Assembly: GCF_008369935.1 (NCBI RefSeq)
Contig: NZ_VTUZ01000029.1
Span: 62,001-126,000 of the forward strand
Length of the DNA: 64,000 nucleotides
Reading direction: 5' to 3'
DNA from: Paraburkholderia panacisoli
Lineage (GTDB): Bacteria > Pseudomonadota > Gammaproteobacteria > Burkholderiales > Burkholderiaceae
Part shown: positions 1 to 7,866 of the stretch, piece after piece
Layout of the letters: each line of letters opens with the position of its first letter
How positions within the stretch are numbered: position 1 is the stretch's first letter
Position numbers and translations under genes: made by a program
Notes under the pieces: model-generated
What the model was told of the DNA's origin: nothing
The model's input: only the letters and a program-made list of their open reading frames with translations
Database searches by the model: none

Positions 1-253
1 AGACGATGTCGATTCTTCGCCCTGTCGCGTCGACGTTCTCATAGAGACGATCAAGATCATCCAGATTGGCGACGTCTCCATGAATGCCAGTCACATTGCC
101 CCCGATGGCCCTCACGGCTTCGTCGAGCTCCTTCTGGCGACGGCCGGTGATAAAGACGTAGGCGCCCTCGGCCACGAAGAGCTTCGCGGCGGCGAGGCCT
201 ATCCCCGACGAGCCGCCGGTGATGACGGCCACCTTTCCCTGCAACTTATCCAT
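1..253 (-). CDS. Short-chain dehydrogenase/reductase, N-terminal part
   Basis: This is the first 84 residues of a classical SDR. The rest lies beyond the window edge. Residues 7-20 carry the Rossmann glycine motif (VAVITGGSSGIGLA), and a GDV stretch around residue 60 fits the adenine-binding position of the family. SDRs are cytosolic NAD(P)-dependent oxidoreductases; the substrate cannot be read from this part. The ATG at 253 follows a GGAG ribosome site. It is the last minus-strand gene seen after the alcohol dehydrogenase and metallo-hydrolase, so it may share the TetR-controlled transcript that starts near 2380, although 137 bases separate it from the previous gene. Confidence 0.9.
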   Translation of the reverse strand, partial: MDKLQGKVAVITGGSSGIGLAAAKLFVAEGAYVFITGRRQKELDEAVRAIGGNVTGIHGDVANLDDLDRLYENVDATGRRIDIV

Positions 254-390
254 AGCGACGACTCCGTTGATTGCTAATCCCGATTGGCAGCGCCTCTGGT
301 AGCGCCCATGCCCGGCTGCATTCGAGGGTGGATTGCGCGTACCAACTAACGCCGGCCGGTCAGTCGATCATCTCGTTGGCCGTCCGGCGG

Positions 391-1248
391 CTAGACCTCG
401 AACCGGAACGCCGCCCCGTCGCGCCTCACATGTCCAGCTGTCGGCGCGGCATAGTGAGTGCCGATGACGAGGATCGGCTGGTCGGCCCATTCGGCGAACA
501 TCTTCGCGCGGGTGATCGTCGCGGCGCGGGTGTCGCTGTCGAGGCTTGTGGCCCAATCGGGGTGCGCCATCTGGCAGGGATGGTGCGCAATGTCGCCGGT
601 GATCACCGCGCTCTGCCCTTCCGATTCGATCACCACGCTGACATGGCCCGGCGTGTGGCCAGGGGTTGGCCTCAGGCGCACCTCAGGCGAGACGCGGTGG
701 TCCATCTCCACCAGTTCGGCCAGGCCGGCGTCGAAGATCGGCCGCACGCTGTCGCCCATGATCGCCTGCTGCTCCTCGTCGCCCCCGTTGCTCCAATGCT
801 CGAATTCGCGCTTGCCAATCAGGTAGCGTGCCGTGGGGAAGGTCGGGACCCACTTGCCGTCCACCAGCATGGTGTTCCAGCCCACATGGTCTACATGCAG
901 GTGAGTGCAGACCACGGCGTCGACACTGTCGCGGCTCCAGCCGGCATCCGCCAGGTGTTGCAGGAACGGCGTCGCGAGCGGGTTTCCGCCCACCAGATGG
1001 CGTGGCTTGTCGTTGCCGATGCACGTGTCGACCATCAGCCTCAGCCCCGGCGCCTCCACTAGCAGGGCGTGGACGGACACGTTGAGCGAACCATCCTCGT
1101 TGACGAAGTGCGGATAGAGCCAGGGGCTGGTCTTCAGCGCCTCCGGCGTCGCGTCCCGCAGGAAGAAGCCGTCCGGATCGTGGGGCAAGGAAAACAGCAT
1201 CTCGACCACGCATGTGATATTCACCGAGCCCACCTGCCAATTCAACAT
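391..1248 (-). CDS. Metallo-beta-lactamase-fold hydrolase
   Basis: The 285-residue protein has the full metal-binding set of the MBL superfamily: HLHVDH at residues 116-121, then a TPGHTPGH stretch, GDIAHHP, and a late GTHYAAP. It resembles the AttM/quorum-quenching-lactonase-like and general hydrolase branch, with two metals and no signal peptide, so it is probably cytosolic. The substrate is not evident; lactone or thioester hydrolysis would fit the neighbouring acyl-catabolic genes, but that is inference. An in-frame extension to 1320 exists, but the ATG at 1248 has a strong AAGGAGG site. It lies 123 bases after the alcohol dehydrogenase on the same strand. Confidence 0.88.
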   Translation of the reverse strand: MLNWQVGSVNITCVVEMLFSLPHDPDGFFLRDATPEALKTSPWLYPHFVNEDGSLNVSVHALLVEAPGLRLMVDTCIGNDKPRHLVGGNPLATPFLQHLADAGWSRDSVDAVVCTHLHVDHVGWNTMLVDGKWVPTFPTARYLIGKREFEHWSNGGDEEQQAIMGDSVRPIFDAGLAELVEMDHRVSPEVRLRPTPGHTPGHVSVVIESEGQSAVITGDIAHHPCQMAHPDWATSLDSDTRAATITRAKMFAEWADQPILVIGTHYAAPTAGHVRRDGAAFRFEV

Positions 1249-1371
1249 AACGGCCTCCTTATGGTTGCAGCGCGTCGAGGAAACCTCGTCCGCTCGCCTA
1301 AACTGCTTCGGCCAGGGCACAGGATGGAACAGGCGCGCGTGGGCGCTGTGAAGATCCGCTTGTCATGTCGG

Positions 1372-2340
1372 TCACATCGTCAAAATGACTTTGCCAAACG
1401 GCCGATCCTCTATCAGGTGACGCAGGGCTTCGCCTGCTTCGGCAAGGGGGTAGATGCTCTCGACGATCGGCTTGACTGATCCGCTTACGATTAACGGAAT
1501 GATGTCCTGCCACGCAGTGGCGATCGTGGCCGGTGACTGGGCGAACAGGGAGAAGCCAGCCATCCGCGCGCGCTTCCAGATCAGGTCGGTGACATCGATG
1601 GTGGTTCTGCGGCCAGCGGAGTAGCCCAACGTGATCAGGACACCGCCGTGACCCAGGCTGCTCAACGCCTCACTCGTGACAGCGTTGCCGATGCTCTCGA
1701 TGACGATATCGACGCCCTTGCCATCCGTGATTCGACGAACGCCGTCGGCGAGACCTTCCGCGGTGAGGTCGATCACGTCTTCGAAGCCAAGTTCGCGCGC
1801 TCTCGCGGCTTTCGCCGCGCTGCCAGCGGTAGAGATCACCTTGCCGGCGCCCTGCGCCCGCGCGAGCTGATAGGTCGCGTTGCCGACCGACCCGCCGATT
1901 CCCGGCGCCAGCACCGTCATGCCCGGCTTGAACCCGGCGTCGGTGAGGCTGATCTGTGCCGTCAGATAGGCCACCGGAATGCTGGCCGCGACGACGTCCC
2001 CGATCGCGTCGGGCGACACCAGATGTTCCGGCCTCACCAGCAGCCATTCCTGCCACGTTCCGTTCTCACCAACGCCGTAGGGTCCGGTGAACATCACGCG
2101 GCTTCCCACCGCGAGCCCGGAGTCGCCTGCGTCCTCGACGACACCGACACCCTCATTGCCGGGCACCAGCGGCGCCCTGGCTCGAGGATGTCCACCCGAC
2201 AGGACCGTGTATTCGAGCGGCGTGACGCCGGCCGCCGTCACGCGAACCAGCACCCGGTCCTTCGCCCGTTGCGGCTTGGGTAATTCGATCTGCCGCAAGC
2301 CGTCATAGCCCGAAAAGGTTTCCGCTTCGATTGCACGCAT
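1372..2340 (-). CDS. Medium-chain alcohol dehydrogenase / quinone oxidoreductase-like
   Basis: The 322-residue product is an MDR-superfamily NADPH oxidoreductase. It has an N-terminal GroES-like fold (VTAAGVTPLEYTVLSGG) and a Rossmann domain with LAPGIGGSVGNATYQLAR. The catalytic-zinc cysteine/histidine pair of true zinc alcohol dehydrogenases is not visible, which favours the zinc-free quinone-oxidoreductase branch. The start at 2340 has an AGGA site; the longer frame to 2382 would run into the operator. A TTGACA-N18-TACTAT promoter upstream is embedded in an inverted repeat shared with a second locus, and the tetR gene is divergent, so TetR repression is very likely. Confidence 0.88.
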   Translation of the reverse strand: MRAIEAETFSGYDGLRQIELPKPQRAKDRVLVRVTAAGVTPLEYTVLSGGHPRARAPLVPGNEGVGVVEDAGDSGLAVGSRVMFTGPYGVGENGTWQEWLLVRPEHLVSPDAIGDVVAASIPVAYLTAQISLTDAGFKPGMTVLAPGIGGSVGNATYQLARAQGAGKVISTAGSAAKAARARELGFEDVIDLTAEGLADGVRRITDGKGVDIVIESIGNAVTSEALSSLGHGGVLITLGYSAGRRTTIDVTDLIWKRARMAGFSLFAQSPATIATAWQDIIPLIVSGSVKPIVESIYPLAEAGEALRHLIEDRPFGKVILTM

Positions 2341-2353
2341 GGGTATATCCTGT

Positions 2354-2410
2354 AAAGTAACAGACCTGTACGTCACTTTCATAGTAGGTACTGGTCTGTT
2401 ACTTTGTCAA
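2354..2410. promoter_or_regulatory. TetR-type operator and promoter between the alcohol dehydrogenase and tetR genes
   Basis: A perfect 13-bp inverted repeat is formed by AAAGTAACAGACC (2354-2366) and GGTCTGTTACTTT (2393-2405). On the minus strand a -35 TTGACA (2405-2410) and -10 TACTAT (2381-2386), 18 bases apart, read toward the alcohol dehydrogenase, and the right operator arm sits inside the spacer. The 18-mer GGTCTGTTACTTTGTCAA recurs exactly at 5149-5166. This layout implies steric repression by the divergent TetR protein. Confidence 0.8.
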
Positions 2411-2442
2411 CCATAAAATTCGAATCAAAGGAGTTTGCGCAT

Positions 2443-3036
2443 ATGAAGACAGGAGCCCGACCCCGACGGGGAGCGCCGCCCAAGGGCGAAGTGAGCGCGC
2501 GCGAACGTATCCTCGCGACGGCAAGCGACCTGTTCTACCGCGAGGGCATCCGTGCCATTGGCGTCGACACGGTCGTCGAGCAATCCGGGGTGTCGAAGAC
2601 GAGTCTCTATCGCGTATTCGATTCCAAGGACGCGTTGATCTCTGCTTTCGTCGCCGAGAAAAACCGGTTGTTCTGGGCGTGGTGGGATGACATTGAAGAG
2701 AAGCATGCTGAGGACCCGCGCGCTTTGCTGGACGCGCTGCTATCTGGAATCGCGAAGCGGATCGCGCACCCCGCCTTTCGTGGCTGCCCCTTTCTCAACC
2801 TGATGACGGAGTTTCCCGACGACAACCATCCTGGCCGGGTGATCGCCCGAGACAACAAGGAGGAAATGCGGGCGAGGCTCGCAACGATCGTTGCCAGGCT
2901 CGGCGTCGGTGATCCCAACCGTACCGCGTCTCAGATAGCGCTGCTCATCAACGGCGCGTATGTCACCGGCCTGATGGCAGAATCGGCCGATCTGAAGGAC
3001 GAGCTCGTCGATGCCGCCATGAAATTGTTGGCTTAG
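2443..3036 (+). CDS. TetR/AcrR family transcriptional regulator
   Basis: The 197-residue protein has an N-terminal TetR helix-turn-helix (residues about 19-65, with ARERILATASDLFYREG and SGVSKTSLYRVFDSKDAL) and a helical ligand-binding domain containing a CPFLNLMTEF stretch common in the TetR_C subfamilies near oxidoreductases. The ATG at 2443 has AAAGGAG nine bases upstream, so it is preferred over an upstream non-ATG start at 2404. It is divergent from the alcohol dehydrogenase and its own 5' region contains the palindromic operator, which suggests autorepression plus control of a second identical site near 5149. The inducer is unknown. Confidence 0.92.
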   Translation: MKTGARPRRGAPPKGEVSARERILATASDLFYREGIRAIGVDTVVEQSGVSKTSLYRVFDSKDALISAFVAEKNRLFWAWWDDIEEKHAEDPRALLDALLSGIAKRIAHPAFRGCPFLNLMTEFPDDNHPGRVIARDNKEEMRARLATIVARLGVGDPNRTASQIALLINGAYVTGLMAESADLKDELVDAAMKLLA

Positions 3037-3201
3037 TGGTTCGGCGAAACACCGCGCCAACGTGAAAGTGCCGAGCGCTGGTGGCGCGGAGTTGAAAGAT
3101 TGCGCACCAGGCAGGTCGATTGGCTCATCGGGTATCAGGCTTAGGAGCACTGCCGCCCAGCCCGGCGCTGTCATGGCAAATATCAAGGAGTACGAACGCG
3201 A

Positions 3202-4080
3202 TCATCTGCCGGAATCGGTTCTTGCCTCGAGTGCCTGGACGACAGCCGCGATGTCGGACTGTCCATGCCCCAACGCCTGCGCCTCATCGAAAAGCGCATA
3301 GCAGACGTCCAATAGCGGCGACGCGACCCCGGCTTCCCTGGCCGCTTCCGCAATCAATCGATTGACCTTCAGCACATTGGTGATCGACCCCTGGACATCG
3401 AAGTCACGCATCACCAGTTTGAGAATTTTCACGCGTGAGATGTCGCTTGCCATCTGACCGGCGTCCACGATGGCGCGGAACTGCTGCATGTCCAGACCAT
3501 GCCGCTCGGCAAAATGGGCCGCTTCCGCGAGGCCCGTGACCGTGGTCATCAGAAACAGGTTCACCGCGAGCTTCATGAGAAGCCCACGCGGAACCGGGCC
3601 GCACACAATCGTCTGATGGCACATTGGCGCGAGCAGAGGGCGGACGCTTTCGACGGCCGCGTCTTCGCCCGCCAGCATCGCCACGAGCTGGCCGGCCTCG
3701 GCGGGCTTGCGCGAGCCCGAGACGGGCGCTTCCACGTAGCCGCCACCGGCGTTGCGGATGTCGGCTTCGAGTCCCCGCGAGTAGTCGGGCGAGGTCGTCC
3801 CCATGTGGACGATCGTGTGATGCGCAACGTTCGCGCTGAATTGCGATGTGCCGCGGCCGAGAACGGCGTCGACTGCGTCGCCATCGACCAGCATCAGGAA
3901 TACCACGCGGGTCCGTTTAAATATCTCGGCAGGATTCGTCGCGACGGTTGCACCCGCCGCTCGCAAAGACTCACTCCTGTCAGCGGAGCGATTCCAGACA
4001 ATGAGCTGTGTACCCGTGCGGGCCAGATTGAGCGCCATGGGTTGTCCCATGACACCTAAGCCGATGAAACCGATGTCCAT
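3202..4080 (-). CDS. NAD(P)-dependent 3-hydroxyisobutyrate dehydrogenase-like oxidoreductase
   Basis: The 292-residue protein begins with the beta-hydroxyacid dehydrogenase signature GFIGLGVMGQPMALNLAR and continues with VFLMLVDGDAV, EAPVSGSRKPAEAGQL (substrate loop) and a GLLMKLAVNLFL helix carrying the catalytic lysine. Members oxidise 3-hydroxyisobutyrate, tartronate semialdehyde or similar short 3-hydroxy acids with NAD(P). The ATG at 4080 follows GGAGGTCAGT; a second in-frame ATG lies four codons upstream. It is the last gene of the minus-strand run that starts at the operator near 5150, consistent with oxidation of a 3-hydroxy acid produced by the MaoC step, though this pathway is inferred. 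Confidence 0.88.
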   Translation of the reverse strand: MDIGFIGLGVMGQPMALNLARTGTQLIVWNRSADRSESLRAAGATVATNPAEIFKRTRVVFLMLVDGDAVDAVLGRGTSQFSANVAHHTIVHMGTTSPDYSRGLEADIRNAGGGYVEAPVSGSRKPAEAGQLVAMLAGEDAAVESVRPLLAPMCHQTIVCGPVPRGLLMKLAVNLFLMTTVTGLAEAAHFAERHGLDMQQFRAIVDAGQMASDISRVKILKLVMRDFDVQGSITNVLKVNRLIAEAAREAGVASPLLDVCYALFDEAQALGHGQSDIAAVVQALEARTDSGR

Positions 4081-4090
4081 ACTGACCTCC

Positions 4091-4364
4091 ATCCCAAGGC
4101 GGTTGGCGCTTGTAGCGACACGCTCGGATAAGTTGCCGCGAATACCAGGAGCGGGTTTCGAATGCGGAGCATGCGGACATGAAGACATGTATATGATTGG
4201 CTTTTCCTGCGGGACCGCGCCCTGGATGACATCCCGTTGCTCGCCTGCTGCGGCGAGTAGATGACATTGCAGGGCGACCAGCGCGCTTTCGCCGCGTCCC
4301 GCGCGACGAAGGCACGTAGCGCGCCCGAAATCCTTTCGGGGTCCGTAATTTCCATCATGAGCAT
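4091..4364 (-). pseudogene. Unrecognised gene remnant between MaoC and the dehydrogenase
   Basis: This 280-base gap in an otherwise compact run starts with a good gene start: an AGGTG site followed by ATG at 4364, encoding MEITDPERISGALRAFVARD from codon 4. After about 40 residues the frame becomes arginine/serine-rich and stops resembling a natural protein; it runs on into the next gene's start. A second frame has short protein-like stretches. The picture is a truncated or frameshifted gene. A link to the acyl-CoA-associated phosphotransferase family is only a weak impression from the N-terminus, and I do not assign a function. Confidence 0.3.
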
Positions 4365-4392
4365 GCTTCACCTGCAATCCCGCTTTGCGGAG

Positions 4393-4860
4393 TCAACACG
4401 AATGTTGCTGCCGGCGCGGCACGACCATGTTCACGACATGCACCAGCACGGCCTCATCGTCCTGGTTCAGCGTCGTCGTTCGGAGCTTGATCAGGCCCTG
4501 CTCCGGACGGGACTTTGACGGCCGCACCTCGATCACCTCGCACTCGACGCGCAACTCATCACCGGGCCGCACTGGCCGGGGCCAGCGGCACTCGTCGAGC
4601 CCGGCGCCGACGAAGCCGCCAGCCGGCTTGAGTTCGGTCTCGATCATCAACCGCATCGTCACGGCAGCGGTGTGCCAGCCGCTGGCGGCCAGTCCACCGA
4701 AAATCGAGCGGCGCGCCGCCGCCTCATCGAGATGAAAGGGCTGTGGATCGAACTCGGCAGCGAACGCAAGGACCCGCTCCTTGTCGATGCGCAGCCGCCG
4801 TGAGCCGAACGTCTGCCCCACTGCAAAATCTTCCAGATAGCGCTCGTTCAATTGATTCAT
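4393..4860 (-). CDS. MaoC-family (R)-specific enoyl-CoA hydratase-like protein
   Basis: The 155-residue protein has the single hot-dog MaoC fold. The hydratase motif is visible at residues 32-52 as FAAEFDPQPFH with the catalytic Asp and His, followed by FGGLAASGWHTAA; later RPVRPGDELRVECEV matches the family. Such proteins hydrate enoyl-CoA thioesters to (R)-3-hydroxyacyl-CoA. It is cytosolic. The ATG at 4860 follows a GGGACGGGA stretch. It lies only 15 bases after the thiolase remnant and before the dehydrogenase, in a run driven from the second TetR-type promoter. The real substrate is unknown. Confidence 0.88.
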   Translation of the reverse strand: MNQLNERYLEDFAVGQTFGSRRLRIDKERVLAFAAEFDPQPFHLDEAAARRSIFGGLAASGWHTAAVTMRLMIETELKPAGGFVGAGLDECRWPRPVRPGDELRVECEVIEVRPSKSRPEQGLIKLRTTTLNQDDEAVLVHVVNMVVPRRQQHSC

Positions 4861-4875
4861 GATCCCGTCCCAGCC

Positions 4876-5109
4876 TTATGCAATGGTTTGGAGCACGAGC
4901 CCAATGACTTCCCCGCCGCCGATGCACAAGGTGACGAGGCTCCGTTCGAAACCATCACGGCGCTTCGAATGAATAAGGCGGGCGGTGAGCACGGTCTCTG
5001 TTGCCCCGATCGGGTGGCCACGGGCGATGGCGCCGCCTTCGACCATGACGATGGCTTGCGACGACCTGAGAAAGCCTCTGCTTCTGTCACCGCATGGCGT
5101 GCCGATCAT
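4876..5109 (-). pseudogene. C-terminal thiolase remnant
   Basis: The 77-residue frame carries the C-terminal end of an acetyl-CoA acyltransferase: GGAIARGHPIGAT (catalytic-His motif) and, near the end, TLCIGGGEVIGLVLQ (the cysteine motif CxGGG). Normal thiolases have about 390 residues; the whole N-terminal half with the nucleophilic cysteine is absent. Its start at 5109 abuts an intact-looking promoter/operator, so the simplest reading is a large internal deletion that joined the promoter region to the 3' end. It could still be transcribed as the leader of the MaoC and dehydrogenase genes. Confidence 0.78.
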
Positions 5110-5166
5110 AAAGTGACTAACCTGTAACTAATTTTAATAGTACGGACAGGTCTGTTACTTTGTCAA
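5110..5166 (-). promoter_or_regulatory. Second TetR-type operator/promoter
   Basis: On the minus strand TTGACA (5161-5166) and TACTAT (5137-5142) are spaced 18 bases apart, exactly as in the alcohol dehydrogenase promoter. The spacer holds the arm AGTAACAGACCTGT, and a weaker inverted arm (AAAGTGACTAACCTGT, 13 of 16 positions matching) lies at 5110-5125 between the -10 and the thiolase-remnant start. The 18-mer at 5149-5166 is identical to 2393-2410. This links the MaoC run to the same TetR regulator. Confidence 0.75.
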
Positions 5167-5395
5167 GCGAGAAATCGGAACGGGAGAAGCAGGCTCCTGG
5201 TGGCTAGCTTGCCACTGGTCTTCGGGATAAACGCTCTTCTGATAGGGTCCAGCCGGTAGCTCTCCTGCCTGAGCGCAAGCGCCAACTCGCCGAGCCACTT
5301 CTGTGCCCCAAATGCTTCGACTTCCGCGAAGTCCTCCTTCGGCTGCTCCTGTTGCGGTGCGGAATCCGAAGGAGTCGATCAGGTGCCGGGTCCCG
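5163..5395 (-). pseudogene. Group II intron reverse transcriptase/maturase fragment (mobile-element remnant)
   Basis: Read on the minus strand, this stretch encodes DFAEVEAFGAQKWLGELALA and then LRQESYRLDPIRRAFIPK and SGKL. This matches the N-terminal RT0/RT1 part of bacterial group II intron-encoded proteins, whose usual form is a WLGELA helix, then YRPxPxRRVxIPKxxGKxRPLGI. Homology stops at GKL, where the RPLGI block should follow, and a frameshift separates an upstream NGAA-like stretch. No catalytic YADD region, intron domain V or intron end is visible. It is a decayed fragment touching the -35 of the second TetR-type promoter, so the element may have helped the thiolase deletion. Confidence 0.65.
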
Positions 5396-5400
5396 CCGCG

Positions 5401-6231
5401 CTACATGGCCGGAAGACCCAGCATTGAGCGCGCTTTAGCGGCACTTGCCACCGGTCGGCCATATTCGCCGCACAATGAGGCCACCCGCGCAACCAGTTGC
5501 GCATTGCTCTTTGCCAGTGTGTCCTTGTCCCAGCGCACGTTGTCCTCCAGACCGGTGCGACAGTGCCCGCCCAGTTGGAGCGTCCAGTGATTGACCTCCA
5601 ACTGATGCCGTCCGATACCAGCGGCCGTCCACGTCGCATCCGGCAGCAGCGCCTTGAGTTGTTGGACCTCGAACTCGAGAATCTCGCGACGCGCCGGCAG
5701 CGCGTTTTTTACACCCATCACGAACTGAACGTGCACAGGAGATTTCAGCAGCCCTTGCTGCACGAGATCCCCTGTGCTGTACAACATCGCCAGATCAAAG
5801 ATCTCGATTTCTGGTTTGACGTCGTGGTCGAGCATCATTTGCGCAAGCGCACGCACGAAGTCCGGCGGGTTCTCATAGACGGTAGTCGGAAAATTGACAG
5901 AACCCGTTGCGAGCGATGCCATATCGGGGCGCAAATCCAGCATCGCGCCGCGTTGCTCGAACGAACGGCCACGACCGCCTGTCGAGAACTGAATGATGAT
6001 GTCAGGGCAGTGCTTGCGGATGCCCTCCTGGAGAGCGGCGAAACTCGACCGGTCAGAACTGGAGTTCTCCTGTTCGTCACGCACGTGCAAGTGAACCAGC
6101 GATGCCCCGGCTTCGTACGCTTCGTGCGTGCTATCAATCTGCTCGGAGATCGTGATCGGCACAGCCGGGTTGTCCTTCTTGCGCGGAACTGAGCCAGTGA
6201 TGGCAACGGAGATAATGCACGGTTCACTCAT
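5401..6231 (-). CDS. BKACE-family beta-keto acid cleavage enzyme
   Basis: The 276-residue TIM-barrel protein belongs to the BKACE (DUF849) family, typified by 3-keto-5-aminohexanoate cleavage enzyme. These zinc enzymes condense a beta-keto acid with acetyl-CoA and split it into acetoacetate and a new CoA ester. Visible family marks are ITGSVPRK at the start, HLHVR at residues 47-51 (two zinc histidines), the FSTGGRG block, and the late AGIGRHQLEVNHWTLQLGGH with a conserved ED pair after it. The ATG at 6231 has a CTGGAGC site. It lies upstream of the intron remnant on the same strand and fits a catabolic role, but its exact substrate cannot be read. Confidence 0.9.
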   Translation of the reverse strand: MSEPCIISVAITGSVPRKKDNPAVPITISEQIDSTHEAYEAGASLVHLHVRDEQENSSSDRSSFAALQEGIRKHCPDIIIQFSTGGRGRSFEQRGAMLDLRPDMASLATGSVNFPTTVYENPPDFVRALAQMMLDHDVKPEIEIFDLAMLYSTGDLVQQGLLKSPVHVQFVMGVKNALPARREILEFEVQQLKALLPDATWTAAGIGRHQLEVNHWTLQLGGHCRTGLEDNVRWDKDTLAKSNAQLVARVASLCGEYGRPVASAAKARSMLGLPAM

Positions 6232-6372
6232 GGCTAATGCTCCAGTTCGAGGTTTCCGTCCCGCCTATATGGCGAGCGATCATGAACGTGTGCCCGGCGC
6301 AACGCCCGCACACCACGTTGTCCAAGTCTAGTTCAACCGCGCGCGATGAGCATCGCTCGATCTAGCCGCCGC

Positions 6373-7866
6373 TCACAGCCGCACGCCGGCGGCGCTCGAC
6401 TGATCCGCCGTCGGCAGTTCGAAGCAGAAGGTCGTACCCGCTCCCGCGCGATCGACCAGACGTATCTGACTGTGATGCAATTGCAGCATGCGCTGCACGA
6501 TCAGCAAGCCGAGTCCGCCGCCACGATGCGGCCCACTCGGGTTGAACGGGCGCTCGAACAGACCCGCTCTTTGTTCAGGGGGAATGCCGGGGCCGGTATC
6601 GCTCACCGTCACCGACACCTTGCCGCCCTGATACGCGAGGTCCACGTCGATCGCCCCTTCCGCGGGCGTGTGGCGGATCGCGTTGTCGAGCAGATTCGTC
6701 AGCACACGCTCGATCATCCCCAGATCGGCGCACACGTTCGGCAGGCGCGGCGGAATGCCCGCCCGCAAGCGGATGTGCCGCGCCTCGGCCGGCAACTCGA
6801 ATTTCTGAAAGACGTCCTGCACCAGATCGACCAGCGAGAACGGTTCGAGCATCGGCTGCACGTTGCCGTGTTCGAGCCGCGCCAGTTCGAATAGCGACTG
6901 CGCGAGCCGCCCCACCTTGACGCTTTGCGCGAGCGCGATGGCCAGATAGCGGGCGCGCTCCACTTCGCCGATGCTGTCGGCCTTCAGCGAAAGCGTCTCC
7001 AGATAGCCGTGCAGCGAGGTCAACGGCGTGCGCAGGTCGTGCGAGATGTTGGCGATCAACTCGCGCCGTTGCTGGTCCTGCCGTGTCAGCGCGCGCCACT
7101 GGTCGCCGATGCGCTTGGCCATCTGCGCGAACGTCGCTTCGAGTACGGCGATTTCGTCGCGCTGTCCGGCGGGCGCCGAGCGCGGCACGCTGGGTTGCGT
7201 GTCCGGTTCGCCTTCCGCGTCGAAACGGCGCATCGCGTCGGTGAGACGGCGCAGCGGCCGCGTGATCAGCCCGAATGCCATCAAACCCGCAAGCAAGCCC
7301 AGCAGCGCAACCAGCGCCATCGACCACAACGTGGTGCGCAGCACCGAGCTGGCCGCCACGCGCGCGGCGAGCGCGTCGTGCTCTTCGCCGAGCAGCACCA
7401 CGTAGATATAGCCGGACGGCGGCTGGCCGTTCAGTTGCAACGGCGCGGCGCTGAACACCTTTTCGCCGGCGACGCTGCGCGGGTCGTCGCCGAGGATCGG
7501 CAACGCGTCGCCCGCGATGAAGCGCCGGATCGGCGCGAGGTCCACCTGTTGGCGCTTGACGTGACCCGCCGGGGCATCGTCGCCCTGGATGCGCCCCTGG
7601 TTGTCGAGCAGGTAGACCTCGACGCTCGGATTCACCATCATCAACTGCCCGAACAGCTGGCGTACCGCGTCGGGGCGCAAGCCGTTCGCGTCCATCAGCG
7701 TGGTGCGGTGCGCGATATGGTCGGCGAGGTTCTTCGACAGGCTCTGCACCACTTCCTTTTCGTGCAGATCACTCGAACGGATTTGCAGCCACGCCGACGC
7801 GCCGCAACACGCGAGCAATAGCGCGGAGAAAACGAGCGAGAGCCGCTGGGTGAGCGTCAGATTCAC
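6373..7866 (-). CDS. Sensor histidine kinase (EnvZ/PhoR-like, HAMP)
   Basis: The 497-residue inner-membrane kinase has an N-terminal membrane segment (residues about 8-26), a periplasmic region of about 150 residues, a second membrane segment near residues 178-200, a HAMP region, a HisKA helix with SHDLRTPLTSLHGY (phosphorylated His) and a HATPase domain with NLLDNAIRHTP, DTGPGIP and GGGLGLLIV. It starts with GTG at 7866, overlapping the regulator stop by four bases, so the pair is translationally coupled. The genes divergent from it encode exported methionine-sulfoxide repair enzymes, suggesting it may sense envelope oxidation; that is inference from position. Confidence 0.93.
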   Translation of the reverse strand: MNLTLTQRLSLVFSALLLACCGASAWLQIRSSDLHEKEVVQSLSKNLADHIAHRTTLMDANGLRPDAVRQLFGQLMMVNPSVEVYLLDNQGRIQGDDAPAGHVKRQQVDLAPIRRFIAGDALPILGDDPRSVAGEKVFSAAPLQLNGQPPSGYIYVVLLGEEHDALAARVAASSVLRTTLWSMALVALLGLLAGLMAFGLITRPLRRLTDAMRRFDAEGEPDTQPSVPRSAPAGQRDEIAVLEATFAQMAKRIGDQWRALTRQDQQRRELIANISHDLRTPLTSLHGYLETLSLKADSIGEVERARYLAIALAQSVKVGRLAQSLFELARLEHGNVQPMLEPFSLVDLVQDVFQKFELPAEARHIRLRAGIPPRLPNVCADLGMIERVLTNLLDNAIRHTPAEGAIDVDLAYQGGKVSVTVSDTGPGIPPEQRAGLFERPFNPSGPHRGGGLGLLIVQRMLQLHHSQIRLVDRAGAGTTFCFELPTADQSSAAGVRL

